A DNA stretch of 58,337 bases from Ignavibacteria bacterium (GCA_947459425.1 CANHDJ010000019.1:1-58337); one strand, 5' to 3'. Counted from the stretch's first letter, positions 35,379-44,891 are shown. Numbers and translations are program-made. Notes: generated by a model from the letters alone, not told the origin.

Positions 35379-35534
35379 ATTTATTCAAAAAAGTAATCTG
35401 AGTGGTGATGAGCGCATGAACGCTAAGAAAAGAAAAAACAGACCATGATAATACGAAAAATTCTTGACCTATCAGCGACAATAGTTTGGAAAAAGTAAAT
35501 GCTTGTATTTTGGCACAATAGGCATTATCCGTTC

Positions 35535-35601
35535 AACAGGAGTGCGGGCGAAGTTCGCCCCGTACTTTCGCACGGTTGCAAACTGCGTTCGCACTCCTGT
35601 T
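35535..35601. repeat. Nested inverted repeat downstream of gltD
   Basis: Outer arms AACAGGAGTGCG (35535-35546) and CGCACTCCTGTT (35590-35601) are perfect complements. Inside, GGGCGAA (35546-35552) and TTCGCCC (35554-35560) form a second stem around one base, so the whole could fold as a branched structure. There is no T-run, so it is not a classical terminator, though its place 22 bases past the gltD stop suggests a role in the end of that message. Confidence 0.6.
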
Positions 35602-35622
35602 CGGTGGCTGCACAAACTTGGG

Positions 35623-37110
35623 TTATATCGTTAAAATTCCTTCGTGGTCTATAACAACCGTCTCACGGAGTGGGTCGGGAAGCAAGCTCTCCCCCATAAG
35701 ATATTCGTCCACCGAGCGAGCTATGCTACGCCCTTCAGCGATTGCCCAGACAACAAGCGACGCTCCTCGTGTGCAATCCCCCGCCGCAAAAATTCCCGCT
35801 TGCGAAGTCAGTCCGCCTGTTTTGACGGCTACTTTCCCCGTTTTTGTTGTTTCCACCTCAAGTTGGCGTAAAAGCTGGTATTCGGGGTAATTGAACCCAA
35901 CGGCAATCAATATCAAATCTGCCGGAATCAGCACTTTATCGCCCTTGATGAGATGCGGCGTAGCGCGTTCTTCCGTGCGAACTTTGCGGTTCAGCCGTGC
36001 GGCTTCGATGGCGACCACATTGCCCGAAGAATCACCCACAAAACGCTGCGTCACCATCGTGAAAAGCCGCTCACAGCCTTCTTCGTGGGAACTTGAATCT
36101 AAATACACCGTCGGCACAAGGGGCCAAGCGCTATTTTCTTCCGTTGCTTCTGGCGGACGGACGTGAATATCGAATTGAGTCACCGACTTTGCGCCGTGCC
36201 TGTTTGCCGTGCCGATGCAGTCCGCGCCTGTGTCGCCGCCTCCGATGACGACGACGTGTTTACCCTCAGCATTGATGCGCTCTTCAGGTGGAATGACTTC
36301 CCCACAATCCACGCGATTTTGCTGGGTCAGATACTCCATTGCGGGATAAATACCCGATAACTCGCGCCCCTCAAGCGGCACATCTCGCTCGACGCTTGAG
36401 CCAATAGCCAGAACAACGGCATCAAACTCCCGTTTCAAGCGCCATGCAGGGAATTTTCCACCGACATCGGTATTCGTTTGAAATTTCACGCCTTCAGCCC
36501 GAAGCTGCTCAATACGGCGTTCCACCACGCTTTTTGCCAACTTAAAGTTCGGAATGCCGTAGGTCAGCAAGCCCCCCAAACGGTCGCTTTTCTCAAATAC
36601 GGTGACGCTGTGTCCGGCGCGGTTAAGTTGCTGTGCGGCTGCCAGTCCTGCCGGACCCGAACCCACGATAACAACACGCTTGCCCGTGCGAAAGGTCGGC
36701 GGTTCAGGCTGAATCCAGCCTTCGGCGAAGCCTCTGTCCACAATCGCATTTTCGATAGATTTTATTGTCACGGCGGGTGCGTTGATAGCCAAAACACATG
36801 ATGATTCACACGGCGCAGGGCAGGTGCGCCCCGTAAATTCAGGAAAATTGTTGGTGGCGTGAAGCTGATCAATCGCTTCGCGCCAATCATTGCGATAGAC
36901 TAGATCATTCCACGTCGGAATGAGGTTGCCGAGCGGACAGCCCGACATACAAAACGGGGTTCCGCAATCCATACAGCGAGCGCCCTGCTCCTGTGCCTGT
37001 TGGACGGGCAGCGCAAGTTCAAATTCGCCAAAATGCTTTTTGCGGTCTTGAGCGCTCTGCTTTGGTGCAGCTTTGCGGTCAAATTCGAGAAATCCTGTGG
37101 GTTTGCCCAT
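35623..37110 (-). CDS. gltD: Glutamate synthase small subunit (NADPH)
   Basis: A 495-residue FAD/NADPH-binding electron-transfer subunit of glutamate synthase. The N-terminal Fer4_20 domain carries two CxxCxxxC-type sets ([26 protein letters not shown]). FAD-binding [17 protein letters not shown] follows at about 150, then the NADPH-binding [13 protein letters not shown] segment and [22 protein letters not shown] near the end. It passes NADPH electrons to GltB. Its partner gltB lies 2.8 kb upstream on the same strand but separated by four genes or remnants, an unusual split. ATG at 37110 and a plus-strand promoter at 37137-37167 abut. Confidence 0.96.
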   Translation of the reverse strand: MGKPTGFLEFDRKAAPKQSAQDRKKHFGEFELALPVQQAQEQGARCMDCGTPFCMSGCPLGNLIPTWNDLVYRNDWREAIDQLHATNNFPEFTGRTCPAPCESSCVLAINAPAVTIKSIENAIVDRGFAEGWIQPEPPTFRTGKRVVIVGSGPAGLAAAQQLNRAGHSVTVFEKSDRLGGLLTYGIPNFKLAKSVVERRIEQLRAEGVKFQTNTDVGGKFPAWRLKREFDAVVLAIGSSVERDVPLEGRELSGIYPAMEYLTQQNRVDCGEVIPPEERINAEGKHVVVIGGGDTGADCIGTANRHGAKSVTQFDIHVRPPEATEENSAWPLVPTVYLDSSSHEEGCERLFTMVTQRFVGDSSGNVVAIEAARLNRKVRTEERATPHLIKGDKVLIPADLILIAVGFNYPEYQLLRQLEVETTKTGKVAVKTGGLTSQAGIFAAGDCTRGASLVVWAIAEGRSIARSVDEYLMGESLLPDPLRETVVIDHEGILTI

Positions 37111-37136
37111 GATGATGATGGTTACGTGGTGCTTGG

Positions 37137-37167
37137 TTGGTTAGTGCTTGGGAGTTTTGTATTTTTG
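37137..37167 (+). promoter_or_regulatory. Promoter of the nuclease-like gene
   Basis: TTG (37137-37139), 20 bases, TATTTTTG (37160-37167): an exact Bacteroidota promoter. The start of transcription is expected about 37174, 40 bases ahead of the ATG. Confidence 0.7.
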
Positions 37168-37213
37168 TGAAATTGGCAGCAAAAATTTCTTTTACCGTTT
37201 TTATTCTTTAGAT

Positions 37214-37840
37214 ATGGCTACGTCATACTCAGGTTTTACGTCTATTGACAGCATCAAACAAATGGGTTTGCAAGTGCAGCGACAAGGGTTATTCCCGAAA
37301 ATTCAGCCGATTGTTCCTGATGATGCCCTTATTGCTTCCTTGACCAAAAATCGCCGTTTGCCGCTTGGCAACGAAAAGGTAAAATCGGAAATGCTTGTTG
37401 CGCCGATTTTGAGCGAGATTTGGAGTTTGAATGAATCTGCTTGTACACTCTTTTCGGGCTATGTTTTAGATGTGAATTCTGAGCAAGGTTTGACAGGGCG
37501 CTGTGATTTTCTCTTTTCAACGGTCAATAGCATTGTCGTTGAAGCGCCTATTATTGCCATTGTTGAAGCAAAAAACGACAATGTTGATGAGGCTGTTCCT
37601 CAATGTGCCGCTCAATTACTCGCTTCACAGATATTCAATGAGCGAAATAAGCATCCGACACCAACGCTCTACGGCGCAACAACAACGGGTTTTGAATGGC
37701 TCTTTATGAATCTCACTGACTCCAAAGTTACAGTAGATACGAATATTTATCAACTGAGCAATCTGTCCGAATTACTCGGTGTATTACAGCATATCATCAA
37801 TATTTACAAAGAACATCCTCTTGCGGCAAACCCCACGTAA
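37214..37840 (+). CDS. Orphan PD-(D/E)xK-like protein related to HsdR N-termini
   Basis: A 208-residue protein. A Glu at the start of a strand, GRCDFLFST (Asp) and APIIAIVEAKND (ExK) have the order and spacing of PD-(D/E)xK nucleases like the N-terminal domain of type I restriction subunit HsdR. It lacks a helicase part and no methylase or specificity gene is nearby, so it is an orphan. It may be a decayed or reassigned restriction gene or a nuclease in its own right. Start at 37214 (MATSYSGFTS) follows its promoter; the frame from 37148 begins upstream of transcription. It sits between gltD and the amidase, pointing the other way. Confidence 0.65.
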   Translation: MATSYSGFTSIDSIKQMGLQVQRQGLFPKIQPIVPDDALIASLTKNRRLPLGNEKVKSEMLVAPILSEIWSLNESACTLFSGYVLDVNSEQGLTGRCDFLFSTVNSIVVEAPIIAIVEAKNDNVDEAVPQCAAQLLASQIFNERNKHPTPTLYGATTTGFEWLFMNLTDSKVTVDTNIYQLSNLSELLGVLQHIINIYKEHPLAANPT

Positions 37841-37859
37841 ATCGCATAAATACTATACT

Positions 37860-39548
37860 TTACGGCGTAAGCGGCGGACGCTTCAAATGAAATTCCGTCG
37901 CATCTTGAAATTTCTTCGCAACAGCAAGCACCGTGCCTTCATCGAACAATCGCCCGCAAAATGTGATACTGATTGGTCTGCCGTCAGTACGAGTGCCGTT
38001 CGGAACAACCACGCAGGGATGCCCCGTTAAATTGGTCAAAAGCGTGTTATTTCCTTCCGTCGTGGGGCAGACATAGACATCCACTGTTTTCATCAATGCC
38101 GCCATTTCTTCGATGATGAGGCTGCGAACGCGCTGCGCTTGAATGTACTCAACAGCGGGAATGAAGCGGGCTGCACGGAATTGGTTGCCCCACGCGAATT
38201 TATGCTGTTGCACAAACGCACTATCTTTGCCGCTCCGCGTGAGTTCATCAAAAGCGGCAGCAGATTCCGCACTAATCAAATAATCTAAACTTCCAACGGG
38301 ATATTTTTTCGGCAATTCAATCGGAATAAGTTCCGCACCGAGATTGCGCAAAGCTGTCAATGCCGCACTGTCACTGGTGGTATAGCCTTTGTCGTTCTCA
38401 AAAAGTTCTTTCACATAGCCAATACGCATTTTCGCCAGATTCACCGTCGGCGTGTAGGAAAAAGAAGCGTCGTAAACACTTGCATCCAAGCCGTCTTTGC
38501 CATGAATTGCCTTGAAAACAATGGCGCAGTCCTCCACTGTGCGACAAATCGGACCGACTTTATCAAATGTCCATGCCAGCGCCATAGCACCTGCGCGGCT
38601 AACGCGCCCAAAGGTCGGACGCAAACCCGTTACACCGCAGCGTGTGGATGGGGAAACAATCGAACCGTAGGTTTCTGTACCAAGCGCAAACGCCAGCAAT
38701 CCCGCCGCCGTCGCCGACGCTGAACCCGCCGACGAGCCACTAGAGCCGTCTTTCAGATTCCAAGGGCTTTTGGTTGTGCCGCCGAACCAAACGTCACCCA
38801 TCGCAAATTCGCCCAAAGAGAGCTTCGCGACCAGCACTGCACCCGCTTCTTCGAGGCGTTTGACGACGGTCGCATCTTCGTTCAAGACTTGGTTTTGGTA
38901 GATAGCACTTCCCCACGTGGTTTTGTAATTTTTCGTGGAAAATAAATCCTTCGCGCCGTAAGGAATACCGTGTAGCAATCCCCGGTACTTGCCTTTGGCG
39001 ATTTCCGCATCAGCACGCCGAGCCTGCTCCATTGCTAATTCTTCGGTCAAAGTAACGGTGCAAAGCAAGGTATTACCGTACTTTTTCAGACGATTAAGAT
39101 ACAATGTCGTGAGTTCGACCGAAGTGATTTTCCGCGTTTTGATAAGCGCCGCAAGCTGTCCGACGCTGTAAAACGCCAGTTCTTCGCGGTTTTGCGGGAG
39201 AATGACTTGGTAGGTGCTTGTTTGGAAGGAGGAATTTTTCGTTGGAATGGTGAACCCGACGGGAAGCGGATTAAACGTAAAGGCAGGAACGGTGCTGTTT
39301 GGCAGGGCGACTTTCCGCATTTCGGCGTAAGCACCCAGATTTCCATTCACCTCGTCCAGCAAGGAATCACGCTGGTTTTCGCTGAAATGCAGCCCGATAA
39401 CGCGCTCTGCTTCGGCAATGATGGTGCGCGTAATAGCGGCTTGCTTTTCTTGGGCGATGCTGCCCAGAATAAACCCAGCGCCTGTAAAAATGGCGCAAAG
39501 ACTCAATACGGCGATAAATTTCGCAATGGTTTTGTGACGGTGTTTCAT
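37860..39548 (-). CDS. Secreted or membrane-anchored amidase-signature amidase
   Basis: A 562-residue amidase. An N-terminal hydrophobic stretch (IAKFIAVLSLCAIFTGAGFILG) directs it to the membrane or periplasm. The Ser-cisSer-Lys triad is intact: Lys in LHGIPYGAKDLFS, then DGSSGSSAGSASATAAGLL with both serines, followed by GTETYGSIVSPSTRCGVTGLRPTFGRV, the amidase-signature core. It hydrolyses amides of unknown type; it is not a GatA because no GatB/C genes are close and it is exported. The C-terminus ends in VLAVAKKFQDATEFHL. The gene begins by overlapping the remnant at 39545-39680 (ATGA overlap), suggesting a shared ancestral transcript. Confidence 0.85.
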   Translation of the reverse strand: MKHRHKTIAKFIAVLSLCAIFTGAGFILGSIAQEKQAAITRTIIAEAERVIGLHFSENQRDSLLDEVNGNLGAYAEMRKVALPNSTVPAFTFNPLPVGFTIPTKNSSFQTSTYQVILPQNREELAFYSVGQLAALIKTRKITSVELTTLYLNRLKKYGNTLLCTVTLTEELAMEQARRADAEIAKGKYRGLLHGIPYGAKDLFSTKNYKTTWGSAIYQNQVLNEDATVVKRLEEAGAVLVAKLSLGEFAMGDVWFGGTTKSPWNLKDGSSGSSAGSASATAAGLLAFALGTETYGSIVSPSTRCGVTGLRPTFGRVSRAGAMALAWTFDKVGPICRTVEDCAIVFKAIHGKDGLDASVYDASFSYTPTVNLAKMRIGYVKELFENDKGYTTSDSAALTALRNLGAELIPIELPKKYPVGSLDYLISAESAAAFDELTRSGKDSAFVQQHKFAWGNQFRAARFIPAVEYIQAQRVRSLIIEEMAALMKTVDVYVCPTTEGNNTLLTNLTGHPCVVVPNGTRTDGRPISITFCGRLFDEGTVLAVAKKFQDATEFHLKRPPLTP

Positions 39549-39680
39549 GCGGAAATGACGGTTGCGCCTATTTGTGGTGAGTTATCAAGAAGTGTGTGAA
39601 TTTTGGGCATCAGTGGCTGCAGTTCGGCGTAGGTGTTTCTTGGGCAAATTTTCATTGTTTTTATCCAACAAGATTTTCAT
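39545..39680 (-). pseudogene. Decayed DUF5615 (PIN-like) toxin gene, large internal deletion and frameshift
   Basis: The ATG at 39678-39680 starts MKILLDKNNENLPKK, resembling DUF5615 N-termini (MKILLDE..LP). The reading frame soon loses similarity and stops after about 30 codons. A different frame from 39655 reads NTYAELQPLMPKIHTLL and ends GATVISA at 39545, which resembles the DUF5615 C-terminus. The middle (usually about 60-70 codons) is missing. Its ATG overlaps the end of the DUF433 gene, as expected for antitoxin-toxin pairs. I infer a toxin that has been disabled by deletion. The final stop overlaps the amidase ATG. Confidence 0.7.
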
Positions 39681-39894
39681 CGTGCAAAGCGGTTAAAGAT
39701 TGAAGAAGCTGCGAACTTGAATGCAGCACCGCTACTGCTTGCTCACGGGAAACAGTCGGAAAATCATCTAAAAATTCATCTAAGGGAATGCTCTTTGCCA
39801 AATGGTCAAAAAGACTTTCGACAGGAACACGTGTGCCGCGAAAAACGGGGGTTCCGCCGAGTATTTCCGGGTCGGAGTGGATAATTGAAGCCAT
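39661..39894 (-). CDS. DUF433 antitoxin-like protein
   Basis: A 77-residue DUF433 protein, a small winged-helix-like domain often encoded beside a DUF5615 PIN-like toxin. It shows the family signature: ILGGTPVFRGTRVPVESLFDHL, then LDEFLDDFPTVSREQAVAVL. It is intact while its partner at 39545-39680 is degraded. The last residues (HDENLVG) overlap the toxin's ATG in another frame, as in coupled pairs. It is flanked by the amidase and gltB, both minus strand. Confidence 0.82.
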   Translation of the reverse strand: MASIIHSDPEILGGTPVFRGTRVPVESLFDHLAKSIPLDEFLDDFPTVSREQAVAVLHSSSQLLQSLTALHDENLVG

Positions 39895-39938
39895 TGTCGT
39901 TGAACAAAATGGGCAAAAAAGTGAATCGTTCCCATAAA

Positions 39939-42900
39939 CTACGAAAAGTTTGCTTCGATAACAAGTTCCTTACCCAATTCTATAAGCATTTGTGCGGGTT
40001 GTGGGCGGGTGCGGTGCAGATATTTCCGATACTCATGTGGAAACACCAGTGCAAAATCTTGTACCGCCGTTGACCACGAATCCATGATACGCTTTCCAAT
40101 GGCGCTGCCTGTGTAGTTAATATGCTGCTCAATCAAGCTGCGAAGCGTGTTTTGCTGCTCTTCATCGAGGACATTGACCACATCCACCATTTCGTGATTG
40201 CAGCGCAAAGCAAAGGTTTTATCGGGGTCATAGATGAATGCCAGACCGCCGCTCATGCCTGCGCCGAAGTTGCGTCCCGTGCTGCCCAGCACGACAACGG
40301 TTCCGCCCGTCATATATTCGCAAGCATGGTCGCCAACGCCCTCTACAACGACGGTTGCACCGGAATTCCGCACCGCAAAGCGCTCTCCAACTTGCCCACG
40401 AATGTACATTGCACCGGAAGTTGCGCCGTAGAGCAGCGTATTTCCTGCAATTACGTTGTTTTCTGCTGCAAATGGTGAAGTTTTATGGGGGACGATGATG
40501 ATTTTTCCACCCGACAAGCCCTTGCCGACGTAATCATTCCCTTCTCCCTCTAAGTACAGTGTCATTCCACGCGGAATAAACGCACCAAAACTCTGTCCCG
40601 CCGTCCCCGTGAAATGCGCTTGAATGGTGTCATCCGGCAAGCCGTGTTCTCCAAAGCGCCGCGAAATCTCGCTTCCAAGCATTGTTCCGACGGTGCGATG
40701 GACATTTTTAATCGGCAGTGCGAACTGCACAGGTGAGCCGTCCAGCAAGGTTTGATGCGCTTTTTTGAGCAGTTCATAGTCGAGAGCCGCTTCCAAACCG
40801 TGTTCTTGCTTGGAGACGCAGCGCAATTCCACGTGTGGCGCGGATGGCGTATTGGCGAAGGCGTTAAATGGTGCAGGATTGAAGAGAATGGCTGATAAAT
40901 CCAACGTTGCTGCCTTGCCCGTGAGGTCGGAAGCGGGTTTCAGCATATCGGAACGCCCAATCATCTCGTCCATCGTGCGGAAACCAAGTTCCGCCATAAT
41001 TTCGCGGACTTCTTCGGCAATAAATCGGAAAAAATTGATGATGTGTTCGGGTTTGCCCGTGAACTTCTCCCGTAATTCCGGCTTTTGCGTGGCAATACCG
41101 ACGGGACACGTGTTCAAATGGCACTTCCGCATGAGAATACAGCCCGAAACCACGAGCGGTGCGGTCGAAAAACCAAACTCTTCTGCGCCCAAAAGCGCCG
41201 CTATCGCTACGTCGCGTCCGGTTTTCATCTGCCCGTCCACCTGCACACGGACGCGCCCGCGAAGGTCATTCAAGACCAGCGTTTGCTGGGTTTCGGCTAA
41301 TCCCATTTCCCATGGAATACCCGCATGGCGCGTGGAACTTATTGGCGATGCACCCGTGCCGCCGTCGTAGCCGGAAATCAGGATTAAATCGGCATGAGCC
41401 TTCGCAACGCCCGCCGCTACTACGCCCACACCGACTTCGGAAACGAGTTTTACGGAAATCGAAGCGCGGGAATTGGCGTTTTTGAGGTCGTAAATAAGCT
41501 GCGCAAGGTCTTCGATGGAGTAAATATCGTGGTGCGGCGGCGGTGAAATGAGCGTTACGCCCGGCACGGAATGGCGCACACGGGCAATCGTTGCATCTAC
41601 TTTGTGTCCGGGCAACTGACCGCCTTCGCCCGGCTTTGCGCCTTGTGCCACCTTGATTTGCAGTTCATCGGCATTCACCAAATAATGCGATGTTACGCCG
41701 AAACGCCCCGATGCGACTTGCTTGATGGCAGAGCGCCGATTGTCCGCAAACCGCACAGAATCTTCGCCACCTTCGCCGGTATTGCTACGTCCGCCGATAG
41801 TATTCATGGCAATAGCCAAGGTTTCATGCGCCTCAGCGCTGATGGAGCCAAATGACATTGCGCCCGTTGCGAAGCGCTTCATAATTGTTTCGACCGATTC
41901 CACTTCCGTTATTGGAATAGAATCACCCTTTCTGAAGTCCAGAAGCCCGCGCAACATGGCATTTCTCTTTTGTTGCGTGTTCACCAGAGCGCTGTACTCC
42001 TTGAACTGTTCGTAATCGCCCGTTTGCGTGGAACGCTGGAGCGCATGAATACTCGCGGGGTTGTAGGCGTGAAACTCGCCGTCACGCTGCCACTGGTACA
42101 GTCCGGAGCGCATCAGTGCTGGCTTTTGGACACGGTTTTGCGGGAAAGCAGCTTTGTGAAAACGCTCAATATCGCGCACGATATGGCGAAGGTCAATCCC
42201 CTCCAAGCGAGACGGGGTGCGGGGAAAATAGTTATCAATAAGTTGCGAACTCAAGCCCACTGCTTCAAAAATTTGCGCACCTCGGTACGACATCAGTGTC
42301 GAAATGCCCATTTTCGACATAATTTTGAGCAAGCCTTTGCCAATTGCTTTTCGGTAATTCTCCGTCATAGCCCTCACACTGCCTAGTGCGGAGAGTTCTG
42401 CTCCATGCACGGTCGCAATGGTATTTGCCGATGCAAACGAATGTTTAATCGTGCCAAGAGCCAAATACGGGTTAATCGCGCTTGCGCCGTAGCCAATAAG
42501 CAAGGCAAAGTGCATGACTTCTCGCGGTTCGCCGGATTCGACGACCAGCCCGACTTGTGTGCGTTTTCCCGTTTTGATGAGGTGGTGATGCACCGCCGAG
42601 ACCGCCAGCAGTGCGGGTATTGCCGCCATCGTTCTGTTTACGCCTCTATCGCTCAAAATGAGCAAACTATGCCCTTCTTCAATCACCGCTTCGGCTTGTT
42701 CGCACAGACTGGTGAGAGCTTTTACCAAGCCCTCGGCACTTTTGCCAATGGGAAACAACGTTGAAAGCGTCGCGGAGGTCATTCCGCGCGAAGGCGAGTC
42801 TTTTGCGCCGTCCAGCGCTTTGATTTTTGCCAGTTCCTCATCGGTGATGATGGGCGAATCCAGTTCCAAGTCGCAACGAAGCGGGTCGAAATCCTCATTG

Positions 42901-44591
42901 AGAAATTTGCCGCGCCGCCCTGTATAGACCTTCAACGACATCACCGAGCGCTCACGAAGTGGGTCAATAGGCGGGTTGGTGACTTGCGCAAAGAGTTGTT
43001 TGAAATAATTGGAAAGCAGTTGTGGCTTGTCGGACAAGACGGCAAGCGGTGTGTCCGTTCCCATTGAGCCGACGGGTTCTTCGCCATTTTGCGCCATTGG
43101 TTGAAGAATGACACGCAAATCTTCGTCGGAATAGCCGAACGCCTGTTGTTGTTCCAAAAGCGCGGTTTTATCCGACAAGTTTGGCACAAGACTTTGCTCG
43201 TGCGGCGCGTCGTCAAACTCTTCGAGGCGCATCAAATGGGACTTCGCGTAATCTGCGTAAGGCTGCCGTGCGGCAACGGCGTGTTTGACCTCATTATTTT
43301 CCACAATACGACCTTCCAGAAGGTCAACAATCATCATGCTTCCTGCTTCCACGCGCCCTTTGCGGATAATGCTTTCCGGCGGAAAATCCAGTACACCCGC
43401 TTCCGATGCCATTGCGACAATGCCTTTGTCTGTAACGAGGAATCGTGCGGGGCGGAGACCATTGCGGTCAAGCGCAGTCCCGATGCGGTTTCCGTCGGTG
43501 AAGGAAATAGCGGCGGGACCGTCCCACGGTTCGGAAAGAGTGCTGTGATATTGATAGAAAGCACGTAATTCCTCGCTCATATCGGCTTTTGCTTCCCATG
43601 CCTCCGGCACAAGCATCATGAGGGCGTGTTGCACCGAGCGCCCGCTTAGAACCAAGAGTTCCAGTGCATTGTCCAAAATAGCCGAATCAGAGCCGCTTTC
43701 GGTAATAATTGGTTTGATTTTTTTGATGTCTTCGCCAAAAAGCGGTGATTCCAGCATTGCTTCTCGCGCCCGCATCCAGTTCACATTGCCGCGAAGCGTG
43801 TTGATTTCGCCGTTGTGGGCGATATAGCGGAATGGATGCGACAGCGCCCAACTGGGGAAGGTGTTCGTACTGAAACGCTGATGCACTAGCGCCAGAGCCG
43901 ATGCGAAGTCTTTTGCTTTGAGGTCAATATAGTAGGAATCAATCTGCTCCGGCTGCAACAGCCCTTTGTAGCAGATTGTCCGCGTGGAAAAGCTGACGGT
44001 GTAGAAATAATGCCCTTGCTGTAAGCCCAAACGCACAATCTCTTTCGCCATCATCTGCCGCGCCACGTAGAGCTTGATTTCTAGCTGCTCCTGCGTCAGA
44101 TGCGGCGCAGAAACAAAGACTTGGCGAATAGCAGGTTGGGAAGCCCGCGCCACATCGCCCGCCACTTGGTCGTTGATGGGAGGATTGCGCCAGCCCAGCA
44201 CCGTCAAGCCTTCCGCCTCCAAGCGCCGTTTTATGAGCGTTTCGCAGCGCCTACGCTCTTCCGCGAGTGCGGGGAGGAACATCATGCCAACGCCGTATTT
44301 CCCTGCTTCAGGGAGGGCAAAGCCGCCATCCAAGAGGTTTTGCGGTTCGCGGCAAACGCGAGTAAAAAAATCATGCGGAATTTGCGTGAGAATGCCTGCG
44401 CCGTCGCCCGTATGCGGGTCGCAGCCCGTCGCGCCACGATGTTTGAGGTTTTTCAAGATTCGTAAGCCCTGCGTGACAATATCGCGGGCGGGCTTGCCGT
44501 TCAAGTTCGCAACAAAGCCCACGCCGCAAGCGTCGCGCTCGAACTGCGGGTCGTATAAGCCTTGTTTGGGCGGAAGCGTAGAGAAAGACAT
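39939..44591 (-). CDS. gltB: Glutamate synthase large subunit
   Basis: A 1550-residue large subunit converting glutamine and 2-oxoglutarate to two glutamates. Visible domains: N-terminal Ntn amidotransferase with the catalytic Cys at 22 in RDACGVGFV, after a 21-residue propeptide; the central domain; the FMN-binding synthase barrel (YDGGTGASPISSTRHAG); the 3Fe-4S cluster motif CILMRKCHLNTCPVG; and a C-terminal beta-helix (GATSGAMYIRGQVGERFAVR). Length matches the family. A perfect palindrome lies upstream (44690-44707) and could regulate it. gltD is downstream on the same strand but not adjacent. Confidence 0.97.
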   Translation of the reverse strand: MSFSTLPPKQGLYDPQFERDACGVGFVANLNGKPARDIVTQGLRILKNLKHRGATGCDPHTGDGAGILTQIPHDFFTRVCREPQNLLDGGFALPEAGKYGVGMMFLPALAEERRRCETLIKRRLEAEGLTVLGWRNPPINDQVAGDVARASQPAIRQVFVSAPHLTQEQLEIKLYVARQMMAKEIVRLGLQQGHYFYTVSFSTRTICYKGLLQPEQIDSYYIDLKAKDFASALALVHQRFSTNTFPSWALSHPFRYIAHNGEINTLRGNVNWMRAREAMLESPLFGEDIKKIKPIITESGSDSAILDNALELLVLSGRSVQHALMMLVPEAWEAKADMSEELRAFYQYHSTLSEPWDGPAAISFTDGNRIGTALDRNGLRPARFLVTDKGIVAMASEAGVLDFPPESIIRKGRVEAGSMMIVDLLEGRIVENNEVKHAVAARQPYADYAKSHLMRLEEFDDAPHEQSLVPNLSDKTALLEQQQAFGYSDEDLRVILQPMAQNGEEPVGSMGTDTPLAVLSDKPQLLSNYFKQLFAQVTNPPIDPLRERSVMSLKVYTGRRGKFLNEDFDPLRCDLELDSPIITDEELAKIKALDGAKDSPSRGMTSATLSTLFPIGKSAEGLVKALTSLCEQAEAVIEEGHSLLILSDRGVNRTMAAIPALLAVSAVHHHLIKTGKRTQVGLVVESGEPREVMHFALLIGYGASAINPYLALGTIKHSFASANTIATVHGAELSALGSVRAMTENYRKAIGKGLLKIMSKMGISTLMSYRGAQIFEAVGLSSQLIDNYFPRTPSRLEGIDLRHIVRDIERFHKAAFPQNRVQKPALMRSGLYQWQRDGEFHAYNPASIHALQRSTQTGDYEQFKEYSALVNTQQKRNAMLRGLLDFRKGDSIPITEVESVETIMKRFATGAMSFGSISAEAHETLAIAMNTIGGRSNTGEGGEDSVRFADNRRSAIKQVASGRFGVTSHYLVNADELQIKVAQGAKPGEGGQLPGHKVDATIARVRHSVPGVTLISPPPHHDIYSIEDLAQLIYDLKNANSRASISVKLVSEVGVGVVAAGVAKAHADLILISGYDGGTGASPISSTRHAGIPWEMGLAETQQTLVLNDLRGRVRVQVDGQMKTGRDVAIAALLGAEEFGFSTAPLVVSGCILMRKCHLNTCPVGIATQKPELREKFTGKPEHIINFFRFIAEEVREIMAELGFRTMDEMIGRSDMLKPASDLTGKAATLDLSAILFNPAPFNAFANTPSAPHVELRCVSKQEHGLEAALDYELLKKAHQTLLDGSPVQFALPIKNVHRTVGTMLGSEISRRFGEHGLPDDTIQAHFTGTAGQSFGAFIPRGMTLYLEGEGNDYVGKGLSGGKIIIVPHKTSPFAAENNVIAGNTLLYGATSGAMYIRGQVGERFAVRNSGATVVVEGVGDHACEYMTGGTVVVLGSTGRNFGAGMSGGLAFIYDPDKTFALRCNHEMVDVVNVLDEEQQNTLRSLIEQHINYTGSAIGKRIMDSWSTAVQDFALVFPHEYRKYLHRTRPQPAQMLIELGKELVIEANFS

Positions 44592-44689
44592 AGATGTACG
44601 GTGAAATTGGTTGCAAGGTCATTTGCGCTTGGTGCGTGGTCATTGACTTGTTTTTACGCTTTGAGCGAAAAACAAAACAACATTAGCTT

Positions 44690-44707
44690 TAAGCGAAATT
44701 TCGCTTA
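44690..44707. promoter_or_regulatory. Perfect palindrome upstream of gltB (candidate operator)
   Basis: TAAGCGAAATTTCGCTTA is an exact 18-base palindrome 99-116 bases upstream of the gltB start. A related imperfect sequence, CGCTTTGAGCG with GCGAAA, lies nearby at 44657-44670. Two similar sites suggest cooperative binding by a dimeric regulator. No regulator gene is close. Confidence 0.55.
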
Positions 44708-44857
44708 GAATTGTAAGGTAATGAAAAATTAGGGGAAAGTCAATGCAATTATTTCCACATTTGGGGGAAGGCGCGTAAAATTTATTGGTGATGGAATGGA
44801 TTCTTTTGATGGACTATCCAGCTACAAGAATAAAAAGGAATGATTTCTTTTTCTTTC

Positions 44858-44891
44858 TTGTTCGCCACAAGCGTTGAGTTTCGTATCTTGC
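44858..44891 (+). promoter_or_regulatory. Possible promoter of the SDR gene
   Basis: TTG (44858-44860) and TATCTTGC (44884-44891), 23 bases apart; one mismatch to TAnnTTTG and a long spacer. Start codon follows at 44953. Confidence 0.35.

Noticed and set aside
37860..39548. The amidase as GatA of a tRNA-dependent amidotransferase
   Set aside because: It has an export-type N-terminus and no gatB/gatC nearby.
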